Positions 38,201 through 51,387 are shown, numbered from the stretch's first letter. The stretch is 64,000 nt of DNA from Pomacea canaliculata (GCF_003073045.1 NC_037590.1:36634751-36698750); one strand, 5' to 3'. The notes: generated from the letters alone by a model not told the origin. Made by a program: numbers and translations.

Positions 38201-41200
38201 CACATTAATGATTACTACACACATTATGCACAAATATGCAAAAATATGTGCATGAAAGATGAAAACATTTTTAATGTGTACACAGGCTTATCCCTTTTAC
38301 AATAAGGTGACAGCTGTCACATGAGAGAAGGATAAAGGATTTCAGAAAGGTTTTGAAAGAAGAAAGAGTGGGTTTCTGGCAAATATTTAGTGGCAATTTT
38401 TTTTAGATAAGTGGGACAAACACTGAAAAAGTCACAGATGGTAGTGGTACTATTTCTTGGGAGATGATTGGTTGGTGTATTTCATAGCAATGTGCTTTTC
38501 CTTTGTAGTAATTTAACACAAAAAGAGGAAGAAGGAAGGATTGATGAAGAGGCAAGAAATCAGAGAAAATTCCTGTCACCATGTCACATCCAGAGAGACA
38601 AAATCTAAACCCATGAACATAAAATCCCTCTGTCGAGTTGACAAGCTATAGTGCTTCACTAACAGATAATTTTGAAACACTCCAATTTGTTTTAAAACGA
38701 AGAAAAATGCTGCTTAAATACAAACACTGCAACCATTAGAAATCCAAATTTCTTTCTAAATTGTGCTTAAAAATTACTTTCAAACCCCATTTACCAATGA
38801 CTCTGTCAATTCAAATACCAAAGATAAAGCCATGAATAGAAAAATTTCCCTATCAATTATATATAATAAATGGAACAAACACTGAAAGTTTTAACAACTT
38901 TCTGAACACATTGCATACAGTGTCATTTGTCTAGTTTTATGTTACGCTAACATCGATCTATTTCAAAAGAAAACTTGCAAATGCACGCTTGAAAAACTAA
39001 AACCGAGAAGGTCAAATTTATGTGTAGAGGTTGAACAAGCCTAACAAAACAGTGTAATTGCTGACAGTATTAGTTTCATTCATTGAAAACTGTTCTCCAT
39101 TAACGGGGCATAATACATTTTAGTGTACAGATATGAATAGCTTACTTCATCAATGTAAACATCACAAAATTTTCATGCAGATGCTATGTAAACATTAATA
39201 AAGTGTTACTGTTTAGTGTATATCCAAACCAATTACAAAAATGGAGTAATTAAAATGATTTCAAGATTGTAAAAAACACTTTGTAATTTATATTACCCAT
39301 ACTTTTTAGTGACAAAACATTATGTGCCTCATTGACATGTTACATTTCACATTGCTTTTGATCTGTAAAGCACACAATTTTCTACACTTGTGTTTTGATT
39401 GCCTCAATAAGAATACTGGACTTTATAGATCCCAGCAGTTTTCATAACATAGTTTAAATAAAACTTGTTTATCAATGTTTTGCCTTTATTGAGGAACAAA
39501 CCAGTGCCAGTAGCTGGCTGGGAGCTGGAGAAGGTTTATAATTTATATTTCATGGTTGTTTGTGAAGTTAGTAGTACATGTATCACAATTAAATCACTTT
39601 ATAGTTTATTGCAGTTACTTTCCTCCATAAAGTGTAAGGGAAGATTAGCTATTAATAAACAATAAGGTTAACCATTACCAGTAAAGCAAACTTATCAAAA
39701 CTGTTGCTGTAAACACCGAGTAACATAAGATGCAGAGGTAATGACTTTCATTTGCACATCAATTGAAAGGGAGGTAAATATGGCTTAGCATGTCGCTATA
39801 TAACTTTGCCCATGCCATGGAAACAACTGAAATGCAAGAACCATACACCATGGCTGACAGCATTTGCACACTATTGCTTGAAAGACCAGGAGAGCTCATG
39901 GTACCCCAGGTAAACTAGCATAAAGGCATGGACAGTCAGTCTCAGACAATAAGTTCTGTCTATGTTAATCTCTTCTGTTCACTTAAGTCCTTATCAAATG
40001 GAGATGAGAGGGCAGAGGTTCACCTCAACCACACAATGCTCTGTCAATAGCTCCTCTACAACTGGTATAAAGAAAAACCAAGGAAGAAAGCCAGTTATGG
40101 GAATGTCTGGCTAATAAGCTGTTAGCATTTGAAAATAGCATTTCTCTTCATCTTTAGGTTGACAACCTGTCCTATGTAGTGGAGACTACAGTGGATGGCA
40201 ATCACATAGAAGCTAAATACAGCTATTATTTAATAAGCAGTTTGGCTGAGTGCTTTACTCCTATACTTTAGTAATCCATCTAGCAGTGAACTGTGCACCC
40301 AGCTCTTCTGGCACTTCAAGAAAGACTCATCACAAAAGTTGAAATTGTTGTCAATGCAGAGGATGTGTACACTAAATCTGTGTAACAATGAGGAGGCTTT
40401 CATGGTAACCTGGTTATGATAAATTTTCATTAAACAAAAAAGTGTGTTTTCTTGCACAACACTAAGTGTTGGATTTAAAATGCTTGTTTTCTTACACTTG
40501 CTTTTTCTAGTTTTCACAAAGTCTGGCCTGCATAAAGAGCCAACAGCACAGGTCCCTCCACTGGAAACATTCAAGGTCCCAGTTGCAGGCACTATGAATT
40601 TGAGTGATACCAATGAGAATCATCGCCAACTTTTGGATTCAACAATTTCCAGATTACGCCAACGTGTGGAGCAGCGCCGGATACTACTGAGACCTGTGTT
40701 TCAAGATTTTGACCTGTAAGGGCTTCCTTTTAAATATTAAAAATGATCAATGATGCTTGAAGCATTCTATTTTTCATCAGAATAAAAATTTTACTTGTGG
40801 CTCTTAATTGTTTTACTTGTGTATGTTTGCAGTTTTCTTGATAATTCAAAAGGCACCATAAAAATTGCTTGCATGTAATTCTAGTATTTTGTTACAGAAG
40901 ATGGACACTTTTAGCCTCATAAATTGTTGCCATCACTTTGGCTATGAGACATTTTTATTATGGATGGGAAGGTATTACCAACAAAAAATACCAGAATCAT
41001 GATTAACATTTTTAATCATTTTACAATAAGCGAATGTATGATATATGGAAGGAATTTCTTTAGAGAAGTTTAATTCTCTTTCTTTTTTTTTTTTTCTCAT
41101 GCAGCCACAACCATGGTCATGTAACACGGATTCAGTTCCGTCAATGTTTTGCTATGTTAGACATCCACATCAATGATGAGGAGGCAGCAGCACTAGAAGC

Positions 41201-44200
41201 TTACTTTAAAGATGATATTGGCATCAACTACTTAAAATTCCTTCAAATTCTGCAACCTTGCGAACCAGAAGACTATAAGTACATAAAACGCTTGGAGGAG
41301 CTTCAAGAAACCCAGGCAAGGGGTTCTCTGCCAGAAAAAAATGCAGTGGGAGACTTGGAGAAAGTCCTTTTCAAGATAAAGACAAAGGTCAGTTTATGAA
41401 AATTTGATCCTGTTACATGCAGTTTTGTATGACTGAGATTAAATATCTGCAGCTTATGTGATAAAACTGTTTTAAAAGGTAGAGGTAGTCCTGTAACCTT
41501 TTGATCACTGGGGAATGAAGTGTAGGAGACTGACCTTGGGGCCGCTTTTTTTTCTCTCTGCCTTGCTGCATTTTCTCTTCCACCTCGATCCTCCCCCCAC
41601 CCTACTTTTTTGTATCCTAGGGGGTCAAATACCCATTTACCCACTGAATAAACTGCAGAAAGAATGCTGCACCACACAGGTATTGAACAGCTGAAATCAG
41701 ACCTAGTTTGGTAGTCACTAACCCTTGCTTCCCAATTAGAGCATAGTCAATCAGCTGTCCCTTGATCGTCATCTGTCATTGGGAGGAGAACATGGTTAGA
41801 TACAGGACCTGCCAATCTGGCATATTTTGAGTGATAGTGAGCAAGTCCTGTACAGGACGATCAGTCTAATCTTTGACGCTCGTAAGCCAGTTCCTCTGGC
41901 CACCGGAGCATCGACTACCCTCCAAGGTGCCTTGAAGGATGGTCTTCGACAAGCTGTAGTACCAGGTTACATGACCAAAGAAGACCAACTTACGTCACTT
42001 GGCTGTTGAACATAGAGGTTTGTGATGTGGCAATCTTGTTTCATATAAAGTAAGTAAGTAAGTCATTGGTTCTATGATCTCTGTATGAGATCCAGATCAC
42101 CCTCCTCAGGCACTTCTTTTTGAATGCCTGGATTCTGTTTGTTGTTTTGGCGAGTAGAGTCCGTGTGTCTCATCCCTAGAACAGGATCCGCACTTTCAGG
42201 GATTTGTATAGATTGCATTTGGTAGTGAACCTTATCTTATGGCTATGCCAGATCCTCTCTAGCTTAGCCATTGCTATTGTTGCTGTCGCGATACTGAGGC
42301 GGACATCTGGAGTGGAGCTGCATGCTGTCCTTGGAGAGGATAGCTCTGAAGTACTTGAAGCTGTTTGCCTCTTCGAGCTGTACCTAATTCATATATATCT
42401 CTGCTTGAATGTTATCATTGTTCATAACTTTGCTCTTTTCAGTGCTGGTCTCTATTCCATATGCCTTTGAACTGTCAGTCTGTTCGAAGGTCTTACAGCT
42501 CTTTGTTAGTACCTACTAACAGATCTCTGTTGTCAGCAAAGCGTAGGCTGCAGATTGGCCCTCCGCCAATTAAAATGGAAGTGTGATGGTCTTGAAGGGT
42601 TTCGAACATGATGTTTTTCAAGAAGATATTAAACAGCACCGGTGATAGGGTACATCCTTGACATATGCCTGCTGTGGTGCGCAAGTAAGCTATTTGTTTA
42701 TTCAGCAGTACTGAACTTGTACTGAACTTGTTGAGTTGTTATATAGGGCTTTCGTGACTTGAACAAAACCTTCTTTGATAATAAATTTTAAGATCACATA
42801 TCATAACCCCTTGTGCCAGACTCTGTTGAATGCCTTCTCAAAGTCAATGAAGTGGTAAAGGTCTAGCTGATGCTGAAGAAGCTTTTCTGTATGCAACAGT
42901 TGAAGATTTGCTCAACTGTACTTCTACGTGGTCTAAAGCCATCCTATTCTTCCGCAAATCGTAGTACATAAGCGGCTTTCCCCAAGAATCAGAGGACACT
43001 TAATTGTTTAATCTTTTTACACCGCTCTCTCCTGCCTGTTGCACGCTGTCTGAAAGATATAGTCATGAAAAGCCGAGTTACTCTGCACTTTTGTTAGGCC
43101 TATATGTGGTTCCCATGTCCTGTGTCAGTGGATAAAATGACTGACAATATTGCTAACTTCTGTGTACCATTACAATTCAGCTAAAACAGGCTAAACATTT
43201 TTGTTTTTATGTCATTGTGAGCAATGGAAGAGAGATCAAGAAAATCTCTCATCATGTAAGAAACCGAGAAAAGTCGCTTAAAACGAAGGGCGAAACACAC
43301 TTGCTATGTGTCACATTCCGCCCCTGATTCGCAGCTTCCAATGCCCATTGCAAGTCATCGATGATATCCAGAATCTCATGATGTCGAAATCTTAATCTTT
43401 GACCGATCGATCGGATTAGTTCTATCGTGAAATACTATATTTATGCTAAGGTTTCTTTCCGTTTTACGTAGCATCATGCATGCAGCAGCTATCTATAAGG
43501 AGCCTCAAGCTAGTTCTAGGAGGGGAAAGCCTATTCTCTACTTTCGCGGTCGGATCGGCCGCCGAGAAAGAATGAAACTTGAGAGAAGACTCACCCTTTA
43601 CCGTTAATGAAGGTCCGTGCACTTTACTGCACTTAGAGACTTGATCGACCTATGACGACCTCTTAAGTGGCAACGCGGCGCGACGAGACTTCGGCCCCAG
43701 TGGTCCAAGTTTTTTCTAGCGGGCCGGTCTCAAAATTCTGAGTTATGCCAGGTGACTGCACAACAAGCCTAGACAGAGGCGGCGTTAGGACCACGCGGGG
43801 CCTGGGTCCGACCATCCGCGCGGGGCCGGGGTAATGGAGTAAGTGTATCAATATACCTATTGATGTGATGCCGGAAGCACTGATTTACATACAGTTAGAT
43901 AGGCTGGATCAATTTCGCGAAATAACGCACGAATTTAGTGTTTTAATTGTTCGCAACCTTTGCCACTGTTTGTGACAGTAGCGGATTTTTCTTAAAGCGA
44001 AATAATATGATGACGATAACTTAAGGTGCAGAGGGCTGTTGTGTTCAGGTACCTTGGTACAGTGATCGACGGGAGGCTCTCATTTAGTGATCACGTGAAC
44101 CAAGTGTACAGACAGGCCCAGCAACGGCTGTACCATCTGAGGAGACTTCGCAGCTTCCACGTCAGCTCTGGGGTGCTGGAGACTGTGTACAGGTCTCTTG

Positions 44201-47200
44201 TTGAGAGCATCCTCTCATTTAACATCGCTGCCTGGTATGGTCACCTACTAGTCAAAGACAAGACAAGGCTGGCCAGAGTCATCCACCAGGCCAATAAAGT
44301 TATTAGTAAATCACAGGTGCCACTTTCTGACTTGTACCTTCATGCAGTCAGAAAGATGGCACATAAAATCATTTCGGACCTAACGCACCCTCTCCATCCC
44401 AACTTCCAGCTGTTGCCCTCAGGCAGGCGCTACAAAGTGCCATGTGTACTGAAAGCTGCCTACCAGAGGTCCTTCGTGCCAGCAGCCATCACCATCCTAA
44501 ATAAAGACACAAGGATTTAGGAGGAATCAAACACAGTCTGAAGAGAAGAGGGAGCTGACATCCATTACCAGCCATCATCTTGTTGAATGTGCGCTCTCTT
44601 TCGCACAAACAAGACGAGCTCTCAATCTAAATAATTAATGAAATGCAGGGATTTCTGTCACAGGCCAATAGATATCATAGATGACAATTTGTAATGTTGT
44701 TTGCCTACAGGTGATGAAAAGATAATAGTGATTATGTGTGTGTTAAATGTCTGTATAAGTATGCATGCCTGCCCTTGTGAGCAAAAGAAAAATTTCTGTT
44801 TTGGGGTCTCCTCGACAGACAATAAAGTCTGATTTGATTTGATTTGATAAACTGCTTGTTATTATTGCTGGGTTTAAAGTTAAGACATGGGTTCAATAAT
44901 TTGCTTAATTAGAACTTAAAAGTGTTTACTGAACGTCAATTTTTTGGTCACAACTTGTTTAACACAGCTAGCAATAAGTCATAAAGATGACCTCGGGGCT
45001 GAAGCGCGGGGCCCCTTCGAGAGCGGGGCCTGGGGCGGCCGCCCCATTTGCCACCCCCTAACGCCGCCTCAGAGCCTAGTGATAATGGAATGGACAACAA
45101 ATGAGTACATAATGGTGCTCACTTACTGAATCAATTGTGTAAAGTGAATTTGTGTAATTGTGAATTCGTACACTAGAACTTCAAAGCCAGCCTTTCCTTT
45201 GAAGACAGCCGCCCCCGGTGCTCTCAAACGACTCCATCAGACCTGTCAGCCGTGTTGTTTGTTATCTTTTTATCTTGTCTGTGTTAAAATGTTACGGACT
45301 GCCTATTTGTAACCCTGTTAGAATACATGTAAATGGAATAAGGACTGTAGTGGGTGTACCTGTCACTCGCGGAGTGCTGTTCGACAGCTATAGGACAGCT
45401 TAGGGTCTATCGGAATTTCGCATCATCAAGGCTCTATTCGGTCTCTATTAGCTCTGTGAAGGTAAAGGAAGACTATAACTGCTACATATCGTCACCTTAT
45501 TCTTCCTTTACATCGAGCTGTCGTATCCGAGTTGTCACCTTCTGAATTAGGAAGTCATTGTCTGAATGTTAGGTATTTGACCCTACTGTAGTCGAGGTGC
45601 AAGTGTAAGTCAGCGATCTCTCACCTTGGCTTGATTGCGTGGTTACTAGCGGAAATACGCAATGGTTGGAGAAATGATTAGGGTTTGCGATTAGTCGACT
45701 ACAAAAGCAAGTTTTATCTTGTGACAGTATTACAAGTTTAAAATGTTTAATAAATAAACGTGGGAGCAAAGCTAACCACCGTTTTCTTCATTGCTTGAGA
45801 TCTCCCCCTCAAGCACCGAGTGACACTGTGACTCAACATAAAAATACAGAGATTTTATGGAGATTCATCACTCAAAAGGTGGGGTCCTGAATGCAAAGAC
45901 AAATTAAGAACATTAAAATGGAAATATTTACAAGTATATCCAGTGTTCAAAGTAATTCCACATCTGCATATGTAATGCTTGGGTGTTCCTTCCTGAGACA
46001 TTTCTTTAAAAGAAAAAACAAGAGGAAAAAAAAAAAGAAGGAAAACAATCCAGTGACCAAGTTTGGGCCCCTTTCACAGCCTCGGTGCGGTTGCGCCAGA
46101 CCCTCCTGTTCCCCTCCCCCTCTTGCCAGGCCTGCCTATAGACCACCCACACATTTAAGTCACATCCTTACTTGCATGCACAAACATACAAGAACACATA
46201 TACCTAGTCAATCTGCGACAATGATTCATGCCACAGCTAATTGAAAAGAAGTTACTGTTACGTGGGTGGGACTTTCTGGCCTGTTTATGTCTATACCTGA
46301 CCCGAGGAAGTATATGATGAAATGAATTATTGGCTGTGTGTGACTAGTTGCCCACTATCTTCCCCCCTGCTCCAACTGTGCTAGGCATACATTATTCCTG
46401 GTCACGGTCAATAGTTACTTTGTTGAGTTGGAATTTCTGCTGCTGAATTCTGCTGCTGTGTTGATTGAGAACATCGGTATATTTTTTATTACCACCCAAT
46501 AAAAGTGACCATTCTTAGGCTGAACTTCGTCAGCTGGCATAAAAAGTAGAGCAGGACACCATTAATGTCTACTTATGTAACATGAATGTACGAGAAATTT
46601 GATTGCAGCTTTTGTGAGGGAGAAGTGTGAAAACGTATTGTTGCAGCTTATATAATTAAATTGTGACTTAGATATTGAAAATATGCGTAGAATCCAAATT
46701 ACAACAATAGAGTTGCTGCTTGCTATGAAGAACTAATAACAAACCTTGCTTTCATGAACAGGTCAGCAGGGAACGAATACGTTTAGAGGACTTCATGACA
46801 GATTATGACAAACTGAACTCGGGTCGCATGCCAAAGAACACTTTTCGTCGAGCTCTGATTCTGGCTCGTTTAGAGCTGTATGAATCTGAGCTGTCTCTTC
46901 TTGAAGACAAGTAAGTTTCTCCTCTCCCTTCCGTGTCAAGCAATCATTTTATTTAGCTTCATGGATAGATCATGGCATCTAGCTAGATGACATTCCTGCC
47001 TACAACTGGCAGCTAAAGGGCCTTTAAAGGACCAGAAGAGAGGCATTAGTGACAGGCGTAAAGTTTGCAGTTAGGTGTGTGCATGACACTGACTTAATGA
47101 TTTTTCATTGACTTTTTTTTTAATGTTTGCAAATAACAATTGTCTCAAGGTATGAAAGTGAGAGGGACCCCGGCTATGTGGAATACAGACGGTTTTGTGA

Positions 47201-48025
47201 CGAGATAGAATCCATCTTCACAATCAAGCACTTGGAGAAAATGCCACAAGAGGAGGTCTTGCCCTTCAAACCTCCTGTTGAATGGGAACTGAACTCTCTC
47301 ACGCCTGAGGAAACTGAGAAATTCATGCAATGCATGACCAAAATCAAAGAAAAGGTTACACTGATCAGCCTTTCTCAGATGCAATTCTTATTCAGCACCC
47401 TGTACACTCAGTGCATATTTTTTTTAGTTAATATTTCATTCTTTTTCTGTCAGGTATATTCTGCAGTCAAAAATGAAACACAGAATTTCAAATGAATCAT
47501 GAAAGAAATCTAAGGACTAATCGGAAGCACAGTTTCTCTCACCTTTTTTACTGGCTTTTTAGATTAGACATACAGAGTTAATTATTTTCAGTAGACTGAA
47601 GTTTTTCTATCTACTTATTATTCTTTACATTTTCCGACGTTTTGATTTGGTATTTTTAAGTGTTTAAGGTAGAGACTAACCTCATAAAGATTGCATGTTT
47701 TGTTCCCTGCTGCTGCACCTATGACAGCGATGGTTCCTTGGTACTGGTCATCTTTGTGCATGTGAATTGAAACTATGCTCTCCTGTCAGCTGTCAGTTCA
47801 AAACAGCTTCAAAAGCCTTTTCTTTTTATCACCCTCCTTGTCAAAGCTTCCTCGTTTACTTTGATGCTATGTTGTTGTCCCTTCATATGTTTGTTGTTAT
47901 TTATGTGTATTCTGTATGTATGCTAATTTTGAGTCTATATTTGTATATTTGTGTATTTTACTTTTTGTTTAATTTTTTTAAAGCACATTGCACCTACTCT
48001 CAAGTTCGAAAATACGCTGTAAACA

Positions 48026-48089
<64 letters not shown>

Positions 48090-48375
48090 TTATTTCTTAG
48101 TACTATGATCTTGATGTTCACAGGTAAGACAGCATCGCATGCAGCTTTTCCCGCTGTTTGAAGATTATGACAGAGTTCATAATGGATATGTCTCAAGATT
48201 CCAATTTCGACGTGTACTTAGCGAGTTGCAGCTGGAGAGCATGCTCACAGAAATGGACTTTGTGTTGATGTGGAAACAGTTTCATGTCCAAGTTGGCGGC
48301 AGCGACGACATCAACTACATTGCGTTTTGTGAGATGGTCTACCATATGGCTGGCTTTGAATGGCGAAAACCTTAA
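32211..48375 (+). CDS. Eight-unit degenerate EF-hand repeat protein (EFCAB6-like), 921 residues
   Basis: Fifteen exons: 32211-32337, 32515-32716, 33773-33938, 34384-34587, 34949-35216, 35623-35696, 36120-36239, 36735-36900, 37148-37281, 37908-38118, 40511-40715, 41105-41387, 46762-46910, 47150-47354 and 48124-48375. They total 2766 nt with consistent phases. The protein is eight copies of a unit: an EF-like motif F-x-D-Y/F-D-x-L-R-S-G-x-I-T-x-x-Q-F, then about 30 residues later a second half-motif of the type Y-x-(D/N)-x-x-x-G-x-(I/V)-x-Y-x-x-F. First loops include DKLRSGYVTTPQ, DVHHIGTVTESQ, DKLRSGIITENQ, DHLRSGSISKTR, DLHNHGHVTRIQ and DRVHNGYVSRFQ. None has the Glu expected at loop position 12, so calcium binding is probably weak or lost. 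There is no signal peptide or membrane segment. Resemblance to EFCAB6 (a multi-EF-hand protein of testis) is from memory. Poly(A) signal at 49040. Confidence 0.9.
34150..34225 (-). mobile_element. LINE 3'-tail remnant
   Basis: Read on the minus strand, this gives AATTGCCCATTGGGATTAAT, AAAGTTGG and then a TTG/TTA-rich tail, the kind of 3' end seen in CR1/L2-group LINEs. It lies in an EF-hand gene intron and carries no coding part. Confidence 0.35.
38140..38184. repeat. Imperfect TCA/TTG microsatellite
   Basis: Imperfect TCATCATTGTTG-type tract directly after the exon ending at 38118. Confidence 0.5.
41474..41745 (+). repeat. SINE-like dispersed repeat, copy C
   Basis: Starts AAAAGGTAGAGGTAGTCCTG, contains GGAGACTGACCTTGGGGCC and a GGGGTCAAATACCCATTTAC block and ends around CACACAGGTATTGAACAGC. 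Order and blocks match the copies at 341 and 51388. It has an internal T/C-rich expansion. Located in intron 12 of the EF-hand gene. Confidence 0.4.
41820..42970 (-). mobile_element. LINE reverse transcriptase fragment
   Basis: On the minus strand, frames read GICQGCTLSPVLFNIFLKNI, then GGGPICSLRFADNRDLLVG, i.e. the RT QG-LSP and F-A-D-(D) boxes; the second catalytic Asp of FADD is replaced by Asn. Upstream, 42780-42960 reads as the preceding RT palm in broken frames, and 41820-42060 carries the degraded 3' part. Truncated and inactive; inserted antisense in intron 12 of the EF-hand gene. Confidence 0.75.
43774..45072. mobile_element. hAT-like non-autonomous transposon carrying a LINE insertion
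   Basis: The ends CAGAGGCGGCGTTAGG and CCTAACGCCGCCTCAG are inverted repeats. They are flanked by AGCCTAGA (43766-43773) and AGCCTAGT (45073-45080), an 8-bp target duplication with one mismatch, as expected for hAT elements. The outer parts are GC-rich and differ strongly from the surrounding AT-rich intron. The centre (about 44020-44860) is a separate LINE 3' end. No transposase is present. Confidence 0.75.
44020..44860 (+). mobile_element. LINE 3' fragment (Rex/CR1-L2 type) nested in the hAT-like element
   Basis: An intact 164-codon frame (44026-44520) reads FRYLGTVIDGRLSFSDHVNQ, then SLVESILSFNIAAWYGHL and LLPSGRRYKVP, the C-terminal region after the RT of Rex/CR1-L2-group LINEs. The 3' UTR ends in a TGATT repeat (about 44830-44858), the expected terminal microsatellite. 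Strongly 5'-truncated, so not mobile by itself. The still open frame suggests a fairly recent insertion. Confidence 0.75.
48026..48089. repeat. ATT microsatellite
   Basis: About 21 pure ATT units, ending some 35 bp upstream of the acceptor of the last EF-hand exon; length variation here could affect splicing. Confidence 0.9.
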
Positions 48376-49039
48376 TGTTGTCTTTAGTGTAAGTGGAGTT
48401 TTTCTTTGGTGATCTAGACTGGTATCAGCACAGTTTTCTTTGCAGGATCTTGTCAGGAATTTTTAAATCCTATGCCGTATTTAAATCACCTCAAGGCTTG
48501 GGCATATTTAAGATAATATTTGAGATGGTGTTGGATAAATCTTGTCATATTTTAAAAAAGAATTTAAGTAAAAGCACAAACAACTACAAGTCGTTTGTGA
48601 AGAATGTTTAAGCCATCTGCACACCATGTCTTATGATGAATGGCAAACTGGCTGAGAATTAAGAAGACAGACAAGAAAGACAACTTGTTTATGAACATGA
48701 TATATGTAGCATATTATATTGCAGCTAGCAGAAGTATTGCTTTTTGAGTACTTTTGAGATTTTTTTCTGTAGCAGCTAAAGCAGTATCAGCACTGTTTTA
48801 ACGAACCAAACAGAAAAAGTGTGTTATATCAGTATGAATTAGTCTTTTCTTCAAACTTATCTTTAAAGTCTTGAGATTTTAATACAATTTTCAGCTTGGT
48901 GTACCACATGAGTTGGGCCTGAATGCTCTATATTAAGTAAAGGAAGGGTGATGTTCATATACACTACATTACAGTATTTTTGATAATCATGATTTCTTTT
49001 CAATTTTCGAATCATAATGTTTTCCTGTGATATAAAAGA

Positions 49040-49045
49040 AATAAA
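49040..49045 (+). terminator. AATAAA poly(A) signal of the EF-hand gene
   Basis: Canonical hexamer 665 nt after the stop, followed by GT-rich sequence. A second AATAAA lies near 49161. Confidence 0.5.
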
Positions 49046-49249
49046 GTTGTTTTGCTGTGAAAGCATTTCTTATAAGGCTTTGTCATTACGGTGTTATTAT
49101 CTTGTTCAGCATTACTTTTAATTTATTTCTCCTTGCAATAAATCATGAGGACCGGCATTCAATAAAGAATTATTCATATAAAATACATGTGAGATGTTTT
49201 GCTGCCACTTGGATGTATGATTTAAAAAAGCATGTTTGCCAATAAGGCT

Positions 49250-50780
49250 CGTTGTTGCCATTTTAAAACCAGTTGATCATCTGTTAACTGCATCTAGGAA
49301 TACAGTTTTTCTCATAAATTGAGCAGTGTTCAAGTGTTAAGGTGAGATGTGCATGCCAGATTCAACCCCTGTTGATTTGTTTGCACTAAGATGTTTATAT
49401 TGCTATTTTTGTCCATATAGCTCTCGCGTTCAACTCGTTAAATTTATCTCTCACCATCCAATTTTTACTTTGGTCTAACCAGCCATCCAGATTAACATTA
49501 CACCACTTCAATAGACATCTGCTCATCACTGACTGCAGTACTGACTGACTGGGTTTGTGGTACCTGACTTCAACTCATCATCCACTAGTCTAGTGATGCA
49601 TGTTCGTTCGTCGTCCAGCAGTATGTGACTCAAGCTCATCCTCCACTAGCTGCACCTCGCAAGCACATGAACAGAACAGTAGATAATGGGAGAATTCTTA
49701 GAACTGAGCTTATGCACGCGATCAAATTGCAGATTTTCGGACAAATCTGGCTCTTCCCTCAAACTATCTCACTGTAAGTTAATATTCTTACGCTGTTTTA
49801 TTATGATTTTTGTCAGGTTTGTGGAAGAGCTCATTATTTATCTTCACTTCCTAGTGTGAACATATGCAGGTTTTTAAATAGATTTGTAAGTGCCAGCATA
49901 GATGATTACCAAAGGAGACCTAGAATTGAATATATACATTTTATGTTCTTTTAAAGCCCGTGTTGATGTTTTACGTAATATCTTCTGTTACAGACATCAT
50001 GAAAAGGATTAATAAAGATGCTTGTGTTTGTATTTAAATAATCTGCTTTTAAAAATAGTAAATCAAGCTCTTCACCTCCACTAGTCTTTTCTGTAGGTCA
50101 GGAAAATGGGGATGGAGGGAGAACTTTTTCTCTCTAAGGGCCATTTTGGTATTTATAACATCATTCGTCGGCCATACAAAATTAGAAATTAAAAATTAGC
50201 TGGCTGTGTCTGATCAAGCTGTAGTTTCGCCACAGTGTGCTAACATTTTTGCAGCGTGTACAATCCCAGCTTGCCTGACACTGCTGTCCTCTGAGTCACC
50301 TCAATCCGCCTTTCATAGCTAGGTGTGCAAAAAATACGCTCTGCTTCTATGAAAAACATATTGCGAAAGAACTGTTTACCTCTGACATCGTTTTTATTTT
50401 TTATTTAAAGTTCGTGTTCAGCAGAACTGACACGACGTCGTCACGCAAAACTGGTTTTCGATCGCCTTGAGTTCCCTCCGTGTCGGTCCTACTTCCTCCT
50501 GAAGCGCAAGCACATCCAAGACGAGCGTGTCTCCTAGTCTTGAATTTTCCAGTATGTCCAGGGTTCACTTCCTCGTAAAATTACAATTCCATGTACCGAA
50601 AGAGAGTAGAAAAAAAATGCACAACGTTTTTACCCTGACCACAAACAAACAAGAAGCACGCATCAAACCTTAACAGACCTGATAAGTTCCAGGCCAAGAG
50701 TCGTCTGTTTTCCCTTCCATTCGCTGCCCACCGACTAACTTACAGGATTATTTTCTCGTCTTTTTTTCATCACTCACGTT
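49250..50780. other. Gene-poor region right of the EF-hand gene
   Basis: No supported frame. A short CATCCACTAG...CTCATC block occurs twice, in diverged form, between about 49555 and 49655. Otherwise nothing recognised. Confidence 0.35.
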
Positions 50781-50834
50781 TTACGTCATACATATGTCAT
50801 AATTAAAGTGACGTCGGAGCAGTAAGCAGAGAAA

Positions 50835-51048
50835 ATGGTTAAGGAAGCCACAGAAAAGAAAGTAGAAGAGATTTTTTTCGAGAGAAATAACATTAAGCAG
50901 CCAAGGAATGAACTATTGATACCATGCACGGGCGGGTTAGCAGGTGGCACCGACAACCAATACAAAATACCCGCGTGTCTCATGTCAGGCCTACACGCGA
51001 AAAAGAGCCGTGTGCTCACATGGCAGGATGTACAAACCATGAGCTAAG
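50835..51048 (+). other. Candidate first exon with a 70-codon frame
   Basis: ATG at 50835 in good context opens a 70-codon frame (starts MVKEATEKKVEEIFFERNN). One nucleotide after its stop there is a consensus donor AAG|GTAAGT (51049). Upstream are two CRE-like motifs, TTACGTCA near 50782 and TGACGTC near 50810. This fits a first exon, coding or 5' UTR. No homology is recognised and no partner exon was found. Confidence 0.22.
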
Positions 51049-51387
51049 GTAAGTAACCCTAAAAAACTTGTAGTAATGAAGAAAGAAGTGTTGGGCCACA
51101 GTGCGCACTCTAATTAATCACAACACCAGGCATCAACAGCTGCTGTGACAGAATCGAAAGAAGTGGTGCTCGCTGGGATTTGCGAGATTACTGGAATTTA
51201 GCACCGGGATTTGCGTCTCAATGAAGTCTGTTTTCAACGACTGGAGGTCCAGTTAACCATCCTGTGGAGCCAAAGAATGGTAAAGGAAATCAAGTGACCG
51301 ATATACCACCAAAGATAACCCCAATAAAATGATAAAGGGGTTAGTCATAATGAAAAAGGTGTTTCCAGTCAGAAAACTTAACTAGAA

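Noticed and set aside
45125-45850. A stretch resembling a solo LTR (TGT-like start, late AATAAA before GTGGGAGC, ACA-like end)
   Set aside because: No target duplication, primer-binding site or second copy could be seen, and the ends are arbitrary; not enough to call an LTR fossil.
45891-46244. 117-codon plus-strand frame rich in Lys, Pro and His
   Set aside because: Composition follows A-rich, C-rich and CA-rich tracts of intronic sequence; no homology, no splice context.
47978-48196. Minus-strand frame with a long poly-isoleucine run
   Set aside because: It is only the translation of the ATT microsatellite.
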